From NCBI GenBank assembly GCA_905199755.1, contig CAJKHT010000072.1:1-13606 (forward strand): 13,606 bases of DNA, written 5' to 3'. The DNA comes from an uncultured Eubacteriales bacterium (GTDB lineage Bacteria > Bacillota > Clostridia > UBA1381). Within the stretch, counting starts at the first letter, position 1, and every line of letters starts with the position of its first letter. The notes beneath the pieces are model-generated. The model was not told the origin of the DNA and searched no databases. It was given only the letters and a program-made list of their open reading frames with translations. Position numbers and translations under genes: made by a program. Shown here in pieces: positions 1-6,733 of the stretch.

Positions 1-1
1 A

Positions 2-58
2 GTGTGTATGGAATGGCTGTGGCGTATGATGCAGGATCCGAAGCGGCTATTTCCTTAA
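2..58 (+). CDS. C-terminal end of a probable WecG/TagA/CpsF-family glycosyltransferase (5' part outside window)
   Basis: Only 18 codons and a TAA stop are present, reading VCMEWLWRMMQDPKRLFP. The pattern EWLWR-x(5)-PKRL is the usual C-terminal signature of WecG/TagA/CpsF glycosyltransferases, which add N-acetylmannosamine or a similar sugar to undecaprenyl-linked GlcNAc for teichoic acid or surface polysaccharide synthesis. The protein stops soon after this motif, while many relatives run a few to 30 residues further, so a slightly short C-terminus is possible. The gene lies 52 nt before the small XRE gene on the same strand. The family call rests on one short motif; another reading frame is also open here (1-138), but its sequence resembles nothing I know. 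Confidence 0.5.
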   Translation: MCMEWLWRMMQDPKRLFP

Positions 59-110
59 TGAATAAGATATACTATAGGTGTTGTTTCTTTTTGTTGCGGA
101 GAGGAAAAAA

Positions 111-335
111 ATGGAATATACATATGAAGAAAGCGTAGGAAAACGGATAAAAAGCTTGCGCATAAGCAAGCAATATACTCAGGAACAGCTTGCAGCAAAG
201 CTTCAGCTTCACGGCTGTGATATTTCCAGAGGAACATTAGCAAAAATTGAGGCAAATAAACGTAATATCAGACTTTATGAGCTGAAAATGCTTAAAGAGG
301 TTCTGAATGTTACGTATGATGACATTTTGGGATAA
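111..335 (+). CDS. Small XRE-family helix-turn-helix regulator (74 aa)
   Basis: This is a single-domain DNA-binding protein of the Cro/C1 (XRE) type. Residues of about 8-70 form the five-helix HTH: GKRIKSLRISKQYTQEQLA is helix 1 into the positioning helix, and ISRGTLAKIEANKR is the recognition helix and following turn. There is no ligand or oligomerisation domain. The ATG at 111 is preferred because GGAGAGG at 98-104 sits 6 nt upstream; an in-frame GTG at 78 would add 11 hydrophobic, unrelated residues across that ribosome site. The gene ends 35 nt before the -35 box of the spo0A promoter, and the intergenic region carries two similar dyads that could be its operators, which is inference. Its target and function are unknown. 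No promoter of its own is evident in the 52 nt upstream. Confidence 0.85.
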   Translation: MEYTYEESVGKRIKSLRISKQYTQEQLAAKLQLHGCDISRGTLAKIEANKRNIRLYELKMLKEVLNVTYDDILG

Positions 336-336
336 A

Positions 337-393
337 TTTCCTAAAATATGGAAAAAATCTTTACAAACCCTTGACATTATTTCCATAATATGG
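337..393 (+). repeat. Two related imperfect dyads in the spo0A upstream region
   Basis: TTTCCTAAAATATGG at 337-351 and TTTCCATAATATGG at 380-393 share TTTCC and AATATGG with a 2-3 nt centre. The second contains the inverted repeat CCATA-A-TATGG and fills the spacer right up to the -10 box of the spo0A promoter. The first contains TTTCC/GGAAA. The copies start 43 nt apart, close to four helical turns, which would put both on the same DNA face. This arrangement suggests an operator pair, perhaps for the adjacent XRE protein. No binding protein can be named from sequence alone. Confidence 0.45.
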
Positions 394-399
394 TAATAT
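371..399 (+). promoter_or_regulatory. SigA-type promoter of spo0A
   Basis: The -35 box is TTGACA (371-376, perfect consensus). After a 17 nt spacer the -10 box is TAATAT (394-399), preceded by TGG, which gives an extended -10 (TGn). The predicted transcript starts near 406 and has a leader of about 80 nt. A SigH-type promoter, known for Bacillus spo0A, was not recognised here. Confidence 0.8.
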
Positions 400-410
400 A
401 ATGTATATAG

Positions 411-433
411 AGGAAGAAATTTACATTTTTCCT
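411..433 (+). other. Hairpin in the spo0A 5' leader
   Basis: AGGAA(G)AAAT at 411-420 pairs with ATTTTTCCT at 425-433: nine base pairs, one bulged G and a TTAC loop. It lies within the first nucleotides of the predicted spo0A transcript. It could stabilise the mRNA 5' end or be a DNA dyad near the start site. It does not cover the ribosome site, AAAGGGGG at 467-474. Confidence 0.35.
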
Positions 434-485
434 TGTATATAAAGCTTGGTTATACACCAAAAAACAAAAGGGGGATTTTTTCTCA

Positions 486-1238
486 ATGAAAAACAAAATA
501 TCTGTATTGATAGCGGATGACAACACTCAAATCACGGACGAGCTTTCAGCATACATAGCAATGCAGAGCGACATGTCCGTTGCCGCAGTTGCCGCTGACG
601 GCGGGGAGGCATGGGAGCTTATTTTGGAAACAAATCTGGATGCTGTTATTCTGGATATGGTTATGCCCAAACTGGATGGCATGGGCGTATTGAGAAAGCT
701 TAAAAGCCTTTCAAAAAAGCCTGTAGTGGTTGCATATTCTATTTCGGCATTACAGCGTACAATTGAGACTGCTATAGGCTTGGGTGCGGATTATTATCTT
801 TTAAAGCCGCAGACCTGTGAAAGGGTTGCCGAAACGGTGAGAGAACTCACAAAATCCGGTAATACCGCGTCATCTGCTGTCAAACAAGAGGTGGATTTGG
901 AGGCTCTTGTAACAGAGTGTATTCATGAGCTGGGTGTACCCGCTCATATAAAAGGCTATCAGTATATCCGCACGGCGATTATGATGGTAGTGGAAAATAT
1001 GGATATGCTCAATTATATTACAAAGCAGCTTTATCCCGAAATTGCCCATGCATATAACACAACGGCAAGCCGTGTCGAGCGCGCGATAAGGCACTCGATT
1101 GAAGTGGCATGGACAAGAGGTAAGCCGGAAACCATGAATGAGATTTTCGGTTATACAATTCATACGGGAAAGGGCAAGCCTACAAATTCCGAGTTTATTG
1201 CTATGGTTGCGGACAGAATAAGGCTGCAGATTAAATAA
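486..1238 (+). CDS. spo0A: Sporulation master regulator Spo0A
   Basis: This 250-residue response regulator acts as the phosphorylation-dependent transcription factor that commits cells to sporulation. The receiver domain (1-108) has the acidic pair D11/D12, phosphoacceptor D57 in VILDMVMPKLDG, the switch Ser S85 and K107. A linker of about 28 residues leads to the Spo0A effector domain (137-250), whose hallmarks are nearly invariant: HELGVPAHIKGY (147-158), the recognition helix region TTASRVERAIRHSIEVAW (192-209), and KPTNSEFIAMVAD (231-243). The length is slightly below the 267 residues of the Bacillus protein. The ATG at 486 follows AAAGGGGG (467-474) by 11 nt. It has its own promoter and terminator, so it is monocistronic. 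SpoIVB, the usual upstream neighbour, is absent; an XRE regulator and a glycosyltransferase tail are there instead. The receiver segment after the beta-4 strand (residues 83-90) differs from the common TAFGQE form. Confidence 0.98.
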   Translation: MKNKISVLIADDNTQITDELSAYIAMQSDMSVAAVAADGGEAWELILETNLDAVILDMVMPKLDGMGVLRKLKSLSKKPVVVAYSISALQRTIETAIGLGADYYLLKPQTCERVAETVRELTKSGNTASSAVKQEVDLEALVTECIHELGVPAHIKGYQYIRTAIMMVVENMDMLNYITKQLYPEIAHAYNTTASRVERAIRHSIEVAWTRGKPETMNEIFGYTIHTGKGKPTNSEFIAMVADRIRLQIK

Positions 1239-1284
1239 AGGCAATCGAAAAAGTAATTTTCATGAGAACTTCCCTGAGAAGAGT

Positions 1285-1325
1285 CGGACTGAGCATCTTT
1301 GCGGCAGATGCTCAGTCTGTTTTTT
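1285..1325 (+). terminator. Intrinsic terminator after spo0A
   Basis: GACTGAGCATC (1287-1297) pairs perfectly with GATGCTCAGTC (1307-1317) around a 9 nt loop, extended by a G-U and a C-G pair at the base. A T-rich tail (1318-1325) follows. It lies 46 nt after the spo0A stop. Confidence 0.92.
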
Positions 1326-1339
1326 CGGAATTTAAGCCC

Positions 1340-1368
1340 TTGACAAAAGCCGAAAAAAATATTATACT
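1340..1368 (+). promoter_or_regulatory. SigA-type promoter of kduI, with flanking repeated half-sites
   Basis: The boxes are TTGACA (1340-1345, perfect), a 17 nt spacer and TATACT (1363-1368). Around it, TTTTTTCGG (1320-1328) and CCGAAAAAA (1350-1358) form a 9-bp inverted repeat bracketing the -35 box, GCCGAA/TTCGGC (1349-1354 / 1381-1386) brackets the -10 box, and TTTTCGGAA recurs at 1322-1330 and 1397-1405. These could be operator half-sites, but the first copy is also the terminator tail. Confidence 0.8.
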
Positions 1369-1422
1369 TAATACTGTAAATTCGGCATAAAAGCTGTTTT
1401 CGGAAAGGAGCTAACAAATATA

Positions 1423-2259
1423 ATGAAGCTTGATATCAGACACCCGGTTCACCCGGAGGATTCAAAACACTACACAACGGAGCAGTTAAGAGAAAGATAC
1501 CTTATAGAAAAGGTGTTTGCGGCAGATGAGGTTTGTCTCACCTACAGCCATATTGACAGAATTGTTGCAGGCGGAGTTATGCCCGTAACGCGTGCGCTTT
1601 CTCTTGAGGGCGGAAAGGAATTCGGAACGGATTATTTCCTTGAAAGACGTGAGCTGGGTATAATCAATATCGGCGGCAAGGGCAAGGTTACTCTTGACGG
1701 CGAGGAATATATACTAAATCCGCGTGACGGTATGTATGTCGGCATGGGAACAAAAGAGGTTGTGTTTGAAAGCCTCGATAAGGACGCACCGGCAAAATAT
1801 TACATAAATTCGTGTCCGGCGCATACAAAGTATCCTACTGTTCATATAGACATTACAAAGGCAAAAAAGGTTCCGTGCGGAACTGTTGAGGAATGTAACA
1901 AAAGAGTAATAAATCAGTACATTCACCCCGAGGTTATGAAATCATGTCAGCTTTCGATGGGACTTACTCAGCTGGAGACAGGCAGTGTATGGAACACAAT
2001 GCCGTGCCACACTCATGAAAGACGTATGGAGGTTTATTTCTACTTTGACATGGACGATGATAATGTCGTATTCCACATGATGGGCGAGCCGCAGGAAACA
2101 CGTCATATCATTATGCATAACGAACAGGCGGTTATTTCGCCGAGCTGGTCAATCCACAGCGGCTGCGGTACGAAGAATTACACATTCATATGGGGAATGT
2201 GCGGCGAAAACCTCACCTTTACCGATATGGACCATATACCCATGCAGGAATTGAAGTAA
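1423..2259 (+). CDS. kduI: 5-dehydro-4-deoxy-D-glucuronate isomerase (KduI)
   Basis: This cytoplasmic enzyme (EC 5.3.1.17) isomerises 5-keto-4-deoxyuronate, released from unsaturated pectin or other uronate oligosaccharides, to 2,5-diketo-3-deoxygluconate for the KDG pathway. The 278-residue length is that of the family. The duplicated cupin fold carries the zinc ligands at the canonical positions: H196 and H198 in CHTHERRMEVYFYFD, E203 in the same segment, and H245 in SWSIHSGCGTKNY. The N-terminus MKLDIRHPVHPEDSKHYTTE is typical. The ATG at 1423 follows AAAGGAG (1404-1410) by 12 nt. The gene has its own promoter and terminator, and no kduD, kdgK, lyase or transporter lies beside it, so the rest of the pathway must be elsewhere. 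A role in uronates other than pectin, such as host glycosaminoglycans, is also possible. Confidence 0.96.
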   Translation: MKLDIRHPVHPEDSKHYTTEQLRERYLIEKVFAADEVCLTYSHIDRIVAGGVMPVTRALSLEGGKEFGTDYFLERRELGIINIGGKGKVTLDGEEYILNPRDGMYVGMGTKEVVFESLDKDAPAKYYINSCPAHTKYPTVHIDITKAKKVPCGTVEECNKRVINQYIHPEVMKSCQLSMGLTQLETGSVWNTMPCHTHERRMEVYFYFDMDDDNVVFHMMGEPQETRHIIMHNEQAVISPSWSIHSGCGTKNYTFIWGMCGENLTFTDMDHIPMQELK

Positions 2260-2282
2260 AAAAATAATCGGCATGGCACGAG

Positions 2283-2335
2283 GGGCTGTTTAAAAAGAGT
2301 GCGTTTTGCACTCTTTTTAAATGCCCTCCTTTTTT
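2283..2335 (+). terminator. Intrinsic terminator after kduI
   Basis: TTTAAAAAGAGTGC (2289-2302) pairs perfectly with GCACTCTTTTTAAA (2308-2321) around the loop GTTTT. GGGC/GCCC (2283-2286 / 2323-2326) extends the base beyond a small internal loop. A run of six T (2330-2335) follows. Confidence 0.92.
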
Positions 2336-2395
2336 ACGTTGGAAATGAGCAAAAAAAGGAAAAAGATTACGGTTTTTTGACAAATTTTGAAATGT

Positions 2396-2424
2396 CTTGA
2401 CTATAGGTTAAAATCGTGTTATTG
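2396..2424 (+). promoter_or_regulatory. Probable promoter of the SGNH-DUF4358-MBOAT-DHHW operon
   Basis: TTGACT (2396-2401), a 17 nt spacer, and TATTGT (2419-2424) preceded by TGT give an extended -10. A second -35-like TTGACA at 2376-2381 lacks a good -10 at 17 nt. The predicted leader of about 48 nt ends in a strong ribosome site, AGGGGGAGAG (2465-2474). Confidence 0.55.
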
Positions 2425-2478
2425 TATTAGTATATAACCAAAAATAATTACTTATTTATAATATAGGGGGAGAGTATA

Positions 2479-3711
2479 ATGGATACGGACAGCCACAAGC
2501 AGAGAATGCAGGATATACAAAAAAGAAAGGCGGAGCGCAGAAAGAAGCAAATTTTCAAAAACCGATGCATAGCCGCAGTTTTTTGCGTGCTTGTTCTTGC
2601 GCTGCTTGTATTCGGAATTAAAAGCTGTGTTTCGGGAGTTATAAAAAGAGCGGAGGAGCGCAAAGCGGCTCAGGTTACACCCACTCCAGTACCCACAAAC
2701 ACACCTATCCCGAAGGATGCATCGGGAATAGCACAGGATTTCTTCAAAAAATCCGCTTTTGTCGGTAATTCATTTATCGACGGTATGGTTATTTACGATT
2801 TGGTAGACGGTGCGGACTATTTCTCAAAAATCGGTCTTAACGTAAAAACGGCAACAACGGAATCTACCGAAAACGGCAGTGTTCCCGTTATTGAGGAGCT
2901 TAATTCAACAAAGGTCTATGAAAAAATCTTTATGATGTTCGGCGAAAATGAGGTCGGCTGGCCAAATTCGGAAACATTTGTAAGCCAGTACAAAACTCTG
3001 GTAAAAAAAGCAAAGCAGTATCAGCCCGAGGCAAAAATCTATCTCCTTTCGATTACACCGATAACACAGGAGGAGTCCGACAAGGAAATAGACGGCACAA
3101 CCAACGACAATATACGTAAATTCAATAAGCTTATCAAGCGTGTTGCGCAGGAGGAGGATGTTACGTACTGCGATATTTACAGCGCTGTGGTAAACAGTGA
3201 TGGCGCTTTGCCCAAAGACGCGGCATCGGACGGAATACATTTCGGAAATGAATATTACAAAAAATGCCTGATATACATTCAGAAGCATTACGGTGACGGA
3301 AATTCGGATAACGGTACCGCATCGGAAAACAGTTCTTCATCAGATGAGTCGTCTTCATCCGGAAATTCGTCCTCGTCGGGCAGCAGCTCCTCGGGAAGCA
3401 CAAACAAATCCTCATCGTCGGGCAGCTCGTCCTCGGGCAGCAGCTCGTCGGGAAGCACGAATAAATCCTCATCGTCGGGCAGCACGAATAAATCGGGAGG
3501 CTCATCCTCGGGCAGCAGCTCCTCGGGAAGTACAAACAAATCCTCGTCATCGGGCAGCTCGTCATCGTCAGGTAATACGTCCTCGGGAAGCTCATCATCG
3601 GGCAGCACCTCGTCGGGAAATTCGTCCTCGTCGGGCAGCACATCTTCAAGCGGTTCATCTTCATCGGGAAGCTCATCGAATGCCGCACCGTCAAAGTCAC
3701 TTGACGATTAA
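2479..3711 (+). CDS. Membrane-anchored SGNH/GDSL-type hydrolase with Ser/Gly-rich C-terminal tail
   Basis: This 410-residue protein has a basic cytoplasmic N-terminus (1-29) and one membrane segment (about 30-48). A Pro/Thr linker follows (VTPTPVPTNTPIP, 66-78), then an extracellular SGNH hydrolase domain (about 88-272) and a low-complexity tail (285-400). The catalytic blocks are visible: nucleophile S98 in VGNSFIDG, oxyanion G119, N157 in FGEN, and D251/H254 in DGIHF. SGNH enzymes with this layout are acetyl esterases or acetyltransferases acting on polysaccharides. The tail is almost only Ser and Gly with repeated SGSTNKSSSS blocks, which fits a flexible spacer through the wall. The ATG at 2479 follows AGGGGGAGAG closely. 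It is the first gene of the operon, 20 nt before the DUF4358 gene. The substrate is inferred from the MBOAT/DHHW partners; the reaction could be deacetylation or transfer. Confidence 0.85.
   Translation: MDTDSHKQRMQDIQKRKAERRKKQIFKNRCIAAVFCVLVLALLVFGIKSCVSGVIKRAEERKAAQVTPTPVPTNTPIPKDASGIAQDFFKKSAFVGNSFIDGMVIYDLVDGADYFSKIGLNVKTATTESTENGSVPVIEELNSTKVYEKIFMMFGENEVGWPNSETFVSQYKTLVKKAKQYQPEAKIYLLSITPITQEESDKEIDGTTNDNIRKFNKLIKRVAQEEDVTYCDIYSAVVNSDGALPKDAASDGIHFGNEYYKKCLIYIQKHYGDGNSDNGTASENSSSSDESSSSGNSSSSGSSSSGSTNKSSSSGSSSSGSSSSGSTNKSSSSGSTNKSGGSSSGSSSSGSTNKSSSSGSSSSSGNTSSGSSSSGSTSSGNSSSSGSTSSSGSSSSGSSSNAAPSKSLDD
3331..3678 (+). repeat. Degenerate tandem repeat DNA encoding the Ser/Gly tail
   Basis: About 348 nt are built from TCC/TCG/TCA/AGC and GGA/GGC codons, with recurring units such as TCGGGCAGCTCGTCC and the block SGSTNKSSSS. 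The lack of stop-like triplets keeps several other frames open on both strands, which explains long spurious reading frames here. Such DNA can change length by slippage or recombination, so the tail may vary between strains. Confidence 0.85.
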
Positions 3712-3731
3712 CAGAAAGGAATTAATAAATA

Positions 3732-4193
3732 ATGAAAAAAACGATAACAGCAGTTATATGTGCGGCTTTATGCACCGCATTTATATCCGCCTGCGGCGGT
3801 ACAAAAACAATTGATGCCGACACTGCGGCAAGCAAGCTGATGTCCTCCGGCATTTTTGCGGAGCAGCTTGAGGAGGTAAATACCTCTGTAGCAGAAAAGC
3901 GCCTTTCGCTGAATTCGGATGATGTTGAAAGCTGTAAGGCATATGCCGGCACAAAGGCGGTCGTGGACGAAATTGCAATAATAAAGGCGGTATCGCCGGA
4001 CGCTGCCGCAAATGTAAAAGCGGCAATTGACAAACACCTGGAAACACAAAAGAAAAGCTATTCATCATACAGACCGGACGAAGTTCCGAAGCTTGATAAT
4101 GCCGTTGTAATTACGGAGGGCAGCAGTGTAGCGTTTGTTGTGTCAAAGGACAGTGACAAGGCAAAGCAGATTGTGAAAGACTGCTTAAAATAA
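3732..4193 (+). CDS. DUF4358-type lipoprotein
   Basis: This 153-residue protein has a lipoprotein signal peptide (MKKTITAVICAALCTAFISA) and a lipobox ending FISAC, with C21 as the expected lipidated residue, so it should sit on the outer face of the membrane. The mature domain matches my memory of DUF4358 proteins, chiefly the segment around SYRPDEVPKLDNAVV (about 111-125) and the following strand with VAFVVSKDSDKAK. No catalytic motif is visible. The family's function is not known to me; it commonly accompanies MBOAT/DHHW genes in Clostridia, which suggests an accessory role in envelope acylation. The ATG at 3732 follows GAAAGGA (3714-3720) by 11 nt. It starts 20 nt after the SGNH gene and ends 18 nt before the MBOAT gene, so it is surely cotranscribed. 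Confidence 0.8.
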   Translation: MKKTITAVICAALCTAFISACGGTKTIDADTAASKLMSSGIFAEQLEEVNTSVAEKRLSLNSDDVESCKAYAGTKAVVDEIAIIKAVSPDAAANVKAAIDKHLETQKKSYSSYRPDEVPKLDNAVVITEGSSVAFVVSKDSDKAKQIVKDCLK

Positions 4194-4211
4194 TAGTAAA
4201 GGGTGTTTTGA

Positions 4212-5603
4212 TTGTATTTTTCAAGCTTACTGTTCTTGTTTTTATATCTGCCGATTGTACTCGGAGGATATTATATATTGCCGCGAAAATGCAGAAATTT
4301 CTTTCTTCTGATTGTAAATCTGATATTTTACGGATGGGGCGAGCCTGTATTTATACTTATAATGCTCGTTTCGATTACGGTAAATTATATATTCGGTATT
4401 CTGATAGAAAATCACAGGCATAATGCGCGGCTGAAAAAGCTGTTTCTTGCCATTGCCGCCGTTATAAGTTTGGGTTTGCTCGCAGCATTCAAATATACCG
4501 GATTTTTAAGCGATATTCTGCGGCGTTTGCCGCTATTTGCGGCACTGCCGCGGATAAGTATTCCGCTGCCGATAGGTATTTCGTTCTATACCTTCCAGAC
4601 GCTGTCCTATACGGTTGACGTATACAGACGCGATGTTCCGGCGCAGCGGAGTATTGTGGATTTCGGTGTTTACGTATCGTTTTTTCCGCAGCTGATTGCC
4701 GGACCGATTGTAAGGTACAAGGATATTGCGGGGCAGCTTGTGGCGCGGAAAGAATCGTTTGCAAAGTTTGCATCGGGCATACGCAGATTCAGCGTAGGTC
4801 TGGCGAAAAAGGTACTTATTGCAAACCAAATGGGACTCTTGTGGGATACTCTGCGTGATATGCCCGACGGCGGTATTATCTGTGCATGGACGGGAATTAT
4901 CGCATTTGCTTTGCAGATATATTTTGATTTTTCGGGCTATTCCGATATGGCGGTCGGTCTGGGAAGAATGTTCGGTTTTGAATTTATGGAAAACTTTAAT
5001 TATCCGTATATTTCAAAGAGCATAACCGAATTCTGGAGACGGTGGCATATATCGTTAAGCTCGTGGTTCCGCGATTATGTGTATATTCCGCTCGGCGGAA
5101 ACCGATGCAGCGCCGCAAAGCATATATTCAATCTCTTTGTGGTATGGGGACTTACGGGCCTGTGGCACGGTGCAAATTTCAATTTCGTAATGTGGGGCTT
5201 GTATTACTTTGTACTGCTGGTGCTGGAAAAATATGTTTACGGCAGATTTCTGGATAAAATCCCGGTATTCGGTCACATATATGCGCTGTTTTTCATACTG
5301 ATAGGCTGGGTTTTGTTCAGCTTTGAGGATTTCGGCGCACTTTCATTGCAGCTGAAGCATATGTTTACCGCAGGTTCTCAGCTTATAAGCAATGATGCGT
5401 TAAGCGTTATAATGTCATATGCGCCGCTTTTGGCGGTGTCCGTTCTTGCGTGTGTTCCGCTGTGGAGAAACATATATGCAAGACTGCATGAAATGAAATT
5501 TATGGGATTTGTCGAAATTCTGGCGGTGTGTGCCATAATGGTAATGTGTACGGCAGCACTGGTGAATGACAGCTACAATCCGTTTTTGTATTTTAGATTT
5601 TAA
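4212..5603 (+). CDS. MBOAT-family O-acyltransferase (AlgI/DltB-like)
   Basis: This 463-residue multipass membrane protein of the MBOAT family probably takes an acetyl group from a cytoplasmic donor and passes it across the membrane for O-acetylation of an extracellular polymer. Family marks seen are the N-terminus YFSSLLFLFLYLP, FPQLIAGPIVRY (158-169), DFSGYSDMAVGLGRMFG (239-255), the catalytic-site motif FWRRWHISLSSWFRDYVYIP with H279, the second conserved H319 in LTGLWHG, and the C-terminal end YNPFLYFRF. The length is that of AlgI-type proteins. The start is a TTG at 4212, six nt after AAAGGGTG (4198-4205); an in-frame TGA at 4209-4211 directly precedes it, so no earlier start exists. Its partner is the DHHW gene 14 nt downstream. 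The acceptor polymer is unknown; teichoic acid D-alanylation is unlikely because dltA/dltC are absent here. Confidence 0.95.
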   Translation: MYFSSLLFLFLYLPIVLGGYYILPRKCRNFFLLIVNLIFYGWGEPVFILIMLVSITVNYIFGILIENHRHNARLKKLFLAIAAVISLGLLAAFKYTGFLSDILRRLPLFAALPRISIPLPIGISFYTFQTLSYTVDVYRRDVPAQRSIVDFGVYVSFFPQLIAGPIVRYKDIAGQLVARKESFAKFASGIRRFSVGLAKKVLIANQMGLLWDTLRDMPDGGIICAWTGIIAFALQIYFDFSGYSDMAVGLGRMFGFEFMENFNYPYISKSITEFWRRWHISLSSWFRDYVYIPLGGNRCSAAKHIFNLFVVWGLTGLWHGANFNFVMWGLYYFVLLVLEKYVYGRFLDKIPVFGHIYALFFILIGWVLFSFEDFGALSLQLKHMFTAGSQLISNDALSVIMSYAPLLAVSVLACVPLWRNIYARLHEMKFMGFVEILAVCAIMVMCTAALVNDSYNPFLYFRF

Positions 5604-5617
5604 TGAGGTGTTAATCT

Positions 5618-6733
5618 GTGTCAAAGCTTCGTGACAAGTTTTTGGTGATTATATTTGTCTGCATATTGGGTGCGGCGATGCTGTCGGTATTTCTGCTCCC
5701 GAAGCAGACAGTTTCCGTTAATGAAAAGCGTACTCTTGCATCAGCTCCGTCTTTTTCGGTGAAGTCTGTATTGAACGGAAGATTTGAAAAGGATACGGAG
5801 GAATTTATTACCGACCATTTTCCGCTGCGTGATAAATTTACGGGACTTAACGCATATGCCGCACTTTATACGGGGCAGAACGGCTCAAACGGTGTGTACC
5901 GCGGCAGTTACGGCTATCTTATTGACAAGCCGGCAAAGGCGGACTATGAACAGCTTGAAAAAAATATAACGGCGATGATGGACTTTACCGAAATGTCGGG
6001 TATTCCCTCAACGCTTATGATTGTTCCGTCGGCAGGGTATATTATGGATAATAAGCTTCCCGAAAACCACCTCACATATCATGACGGTGAGCTTATGGAA
6101 AAGGCGCATGATTTGTCAAAGGCGGTCATAGGCTATGTGGATTTGGAAAAACCGTTTACGGCGGCGAAAGAGGAGAGCAGTCTGTATTACAAAACAGACC
6201 ACCACTGGACAAGCGAGGGCGCATATATTGCATATGTTGAGTATTGCCGTGAGATAGGCTTTGAGCCGCTGTGGGAATTTGACATCTCAAAGTATGACGG
6301 CTTTTTCGGAACAACATATTCAAAAAGCGCATTGTGGAACGAAAACGGTGATACGCTTGAAATATGGGATTACCCGTATGACGTAACCGTGCAGATTGAG
6401 GACGAGGAATATAAAAGCGAGCAGTTGTTTTACAGACATCATCTGTCCGAGGCGGATAAATATCCCGTGTTCCTTGACGGTAATCATGCGATTGAGCGTA
6501 TAGTAAACCGCGGCAATGATTCGGGAAGAAAGCTGCTTGTCATAAAGGACAGCTATGCGCATTGTCTTGTACCGTTTCTTGCCAATCATTACAGTGAAAT
6601 AGATATGGTGGATTTGCGCTATTATCTGGATCCCGTGTCGGAGCTTGTACGGGAAAATGATTACGAACGGATTTTGTATGTTTACGGCATAGGCAATCTG
6701 ACGGAAAGCAATGATATATCAATATTACAGTAA
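5618..6733 (+). CDS. DHHW-family protein, AlgJ/AlgX-like partner of the MBOAT acyltransferase
   Basis: This 371-residue protein has one N-terminal membrane segment (about 8-27), which puts the rest outside. The segment NEKRTLASAPSFS (35-47) and the following FEKDTEEFITDHFPLRDKF are typical of the DHHW family. The name motif is TDHHWTSEGA (193-202), where D194 and H196 correspond to the D-x-H of AlgJ/AlgX. The likely catalytic Ser is S312 in VIKDSYAH. AlgJ/AlgX proteins are SGNH-like acetyltransferases or esterases that receive acetyl from the MBOAT partner; this is known for alginate and inferred here. The start is a GTG at 5618, seven nt after GAGGTG (5605-5610). It is the last gene of the operon, and its stop codon lies inside the terminator stem. 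Confidence 0.9.
   Translation: MSKLRDKFLVIIFVCILGAAMLSVFLLPKQTVSVNEKRTLASAPSFSVKSVLNGRFEKDTEEFITDHFPLRDKFTGLNAYAALYTGQNGSNGVYRGSYGYLIDKPAKADYEQLEKNITAMMDFTEMSGIPSTLMIVPSAGYIMDNKLPENHLTYHDGELMEKAHDLSKAVIGYVDLEKPFTAAKEESSLYYKTDHHWTSEGAYIAYVEYCREIGFEPLWEFDISKYDGFFGTTYSKSALWNENGDTLEIWDYPYDVTVQIEDEEYKSEQLFYRHHLSEADKYPVFLDGNHAIERIVNRGNDSGRKLLVIKDSYAHCLVPFLANHYSEIDMVDLRYYLDPVSELVRENDYERILYVYGIGNLTESNDISILQ

Noticed and set aside
78..110. Upstream GTG start for the XRE gene
   Set aside because: It would place the ribosome site GGAGAGG inside the gene and add an unrelated hydrophobic stretch; the ATG at 111 has correct spacing.
1..138. Alternative open frame at the left edge (frame 1)
   Set aside because: It overlaps the XRE start and resembles no family; the frame starting at 2 carries the recognisable EWLWR...PKRL ending.
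3161..3814. Long open frames on both strands over the Ser/Gly tail (173 aa on +, 179 and 117 aa on -), including a striking acidic Pro/Asp/Glu pattern
   Set aside because: They are by-products of the repetitive TCG/TCA/GGA codons, which lack stop-like triplets in other frames; they have no convincing starts or ribosome sites and lie inside a clear SGNH gene.
5510..5516. Perfect 0A-box-like TGTCGAA
   Set aside because: It lies inside the MBOAT coding sequence, away from any promoter; a 7-mer is expected by chance in this length of DNA.
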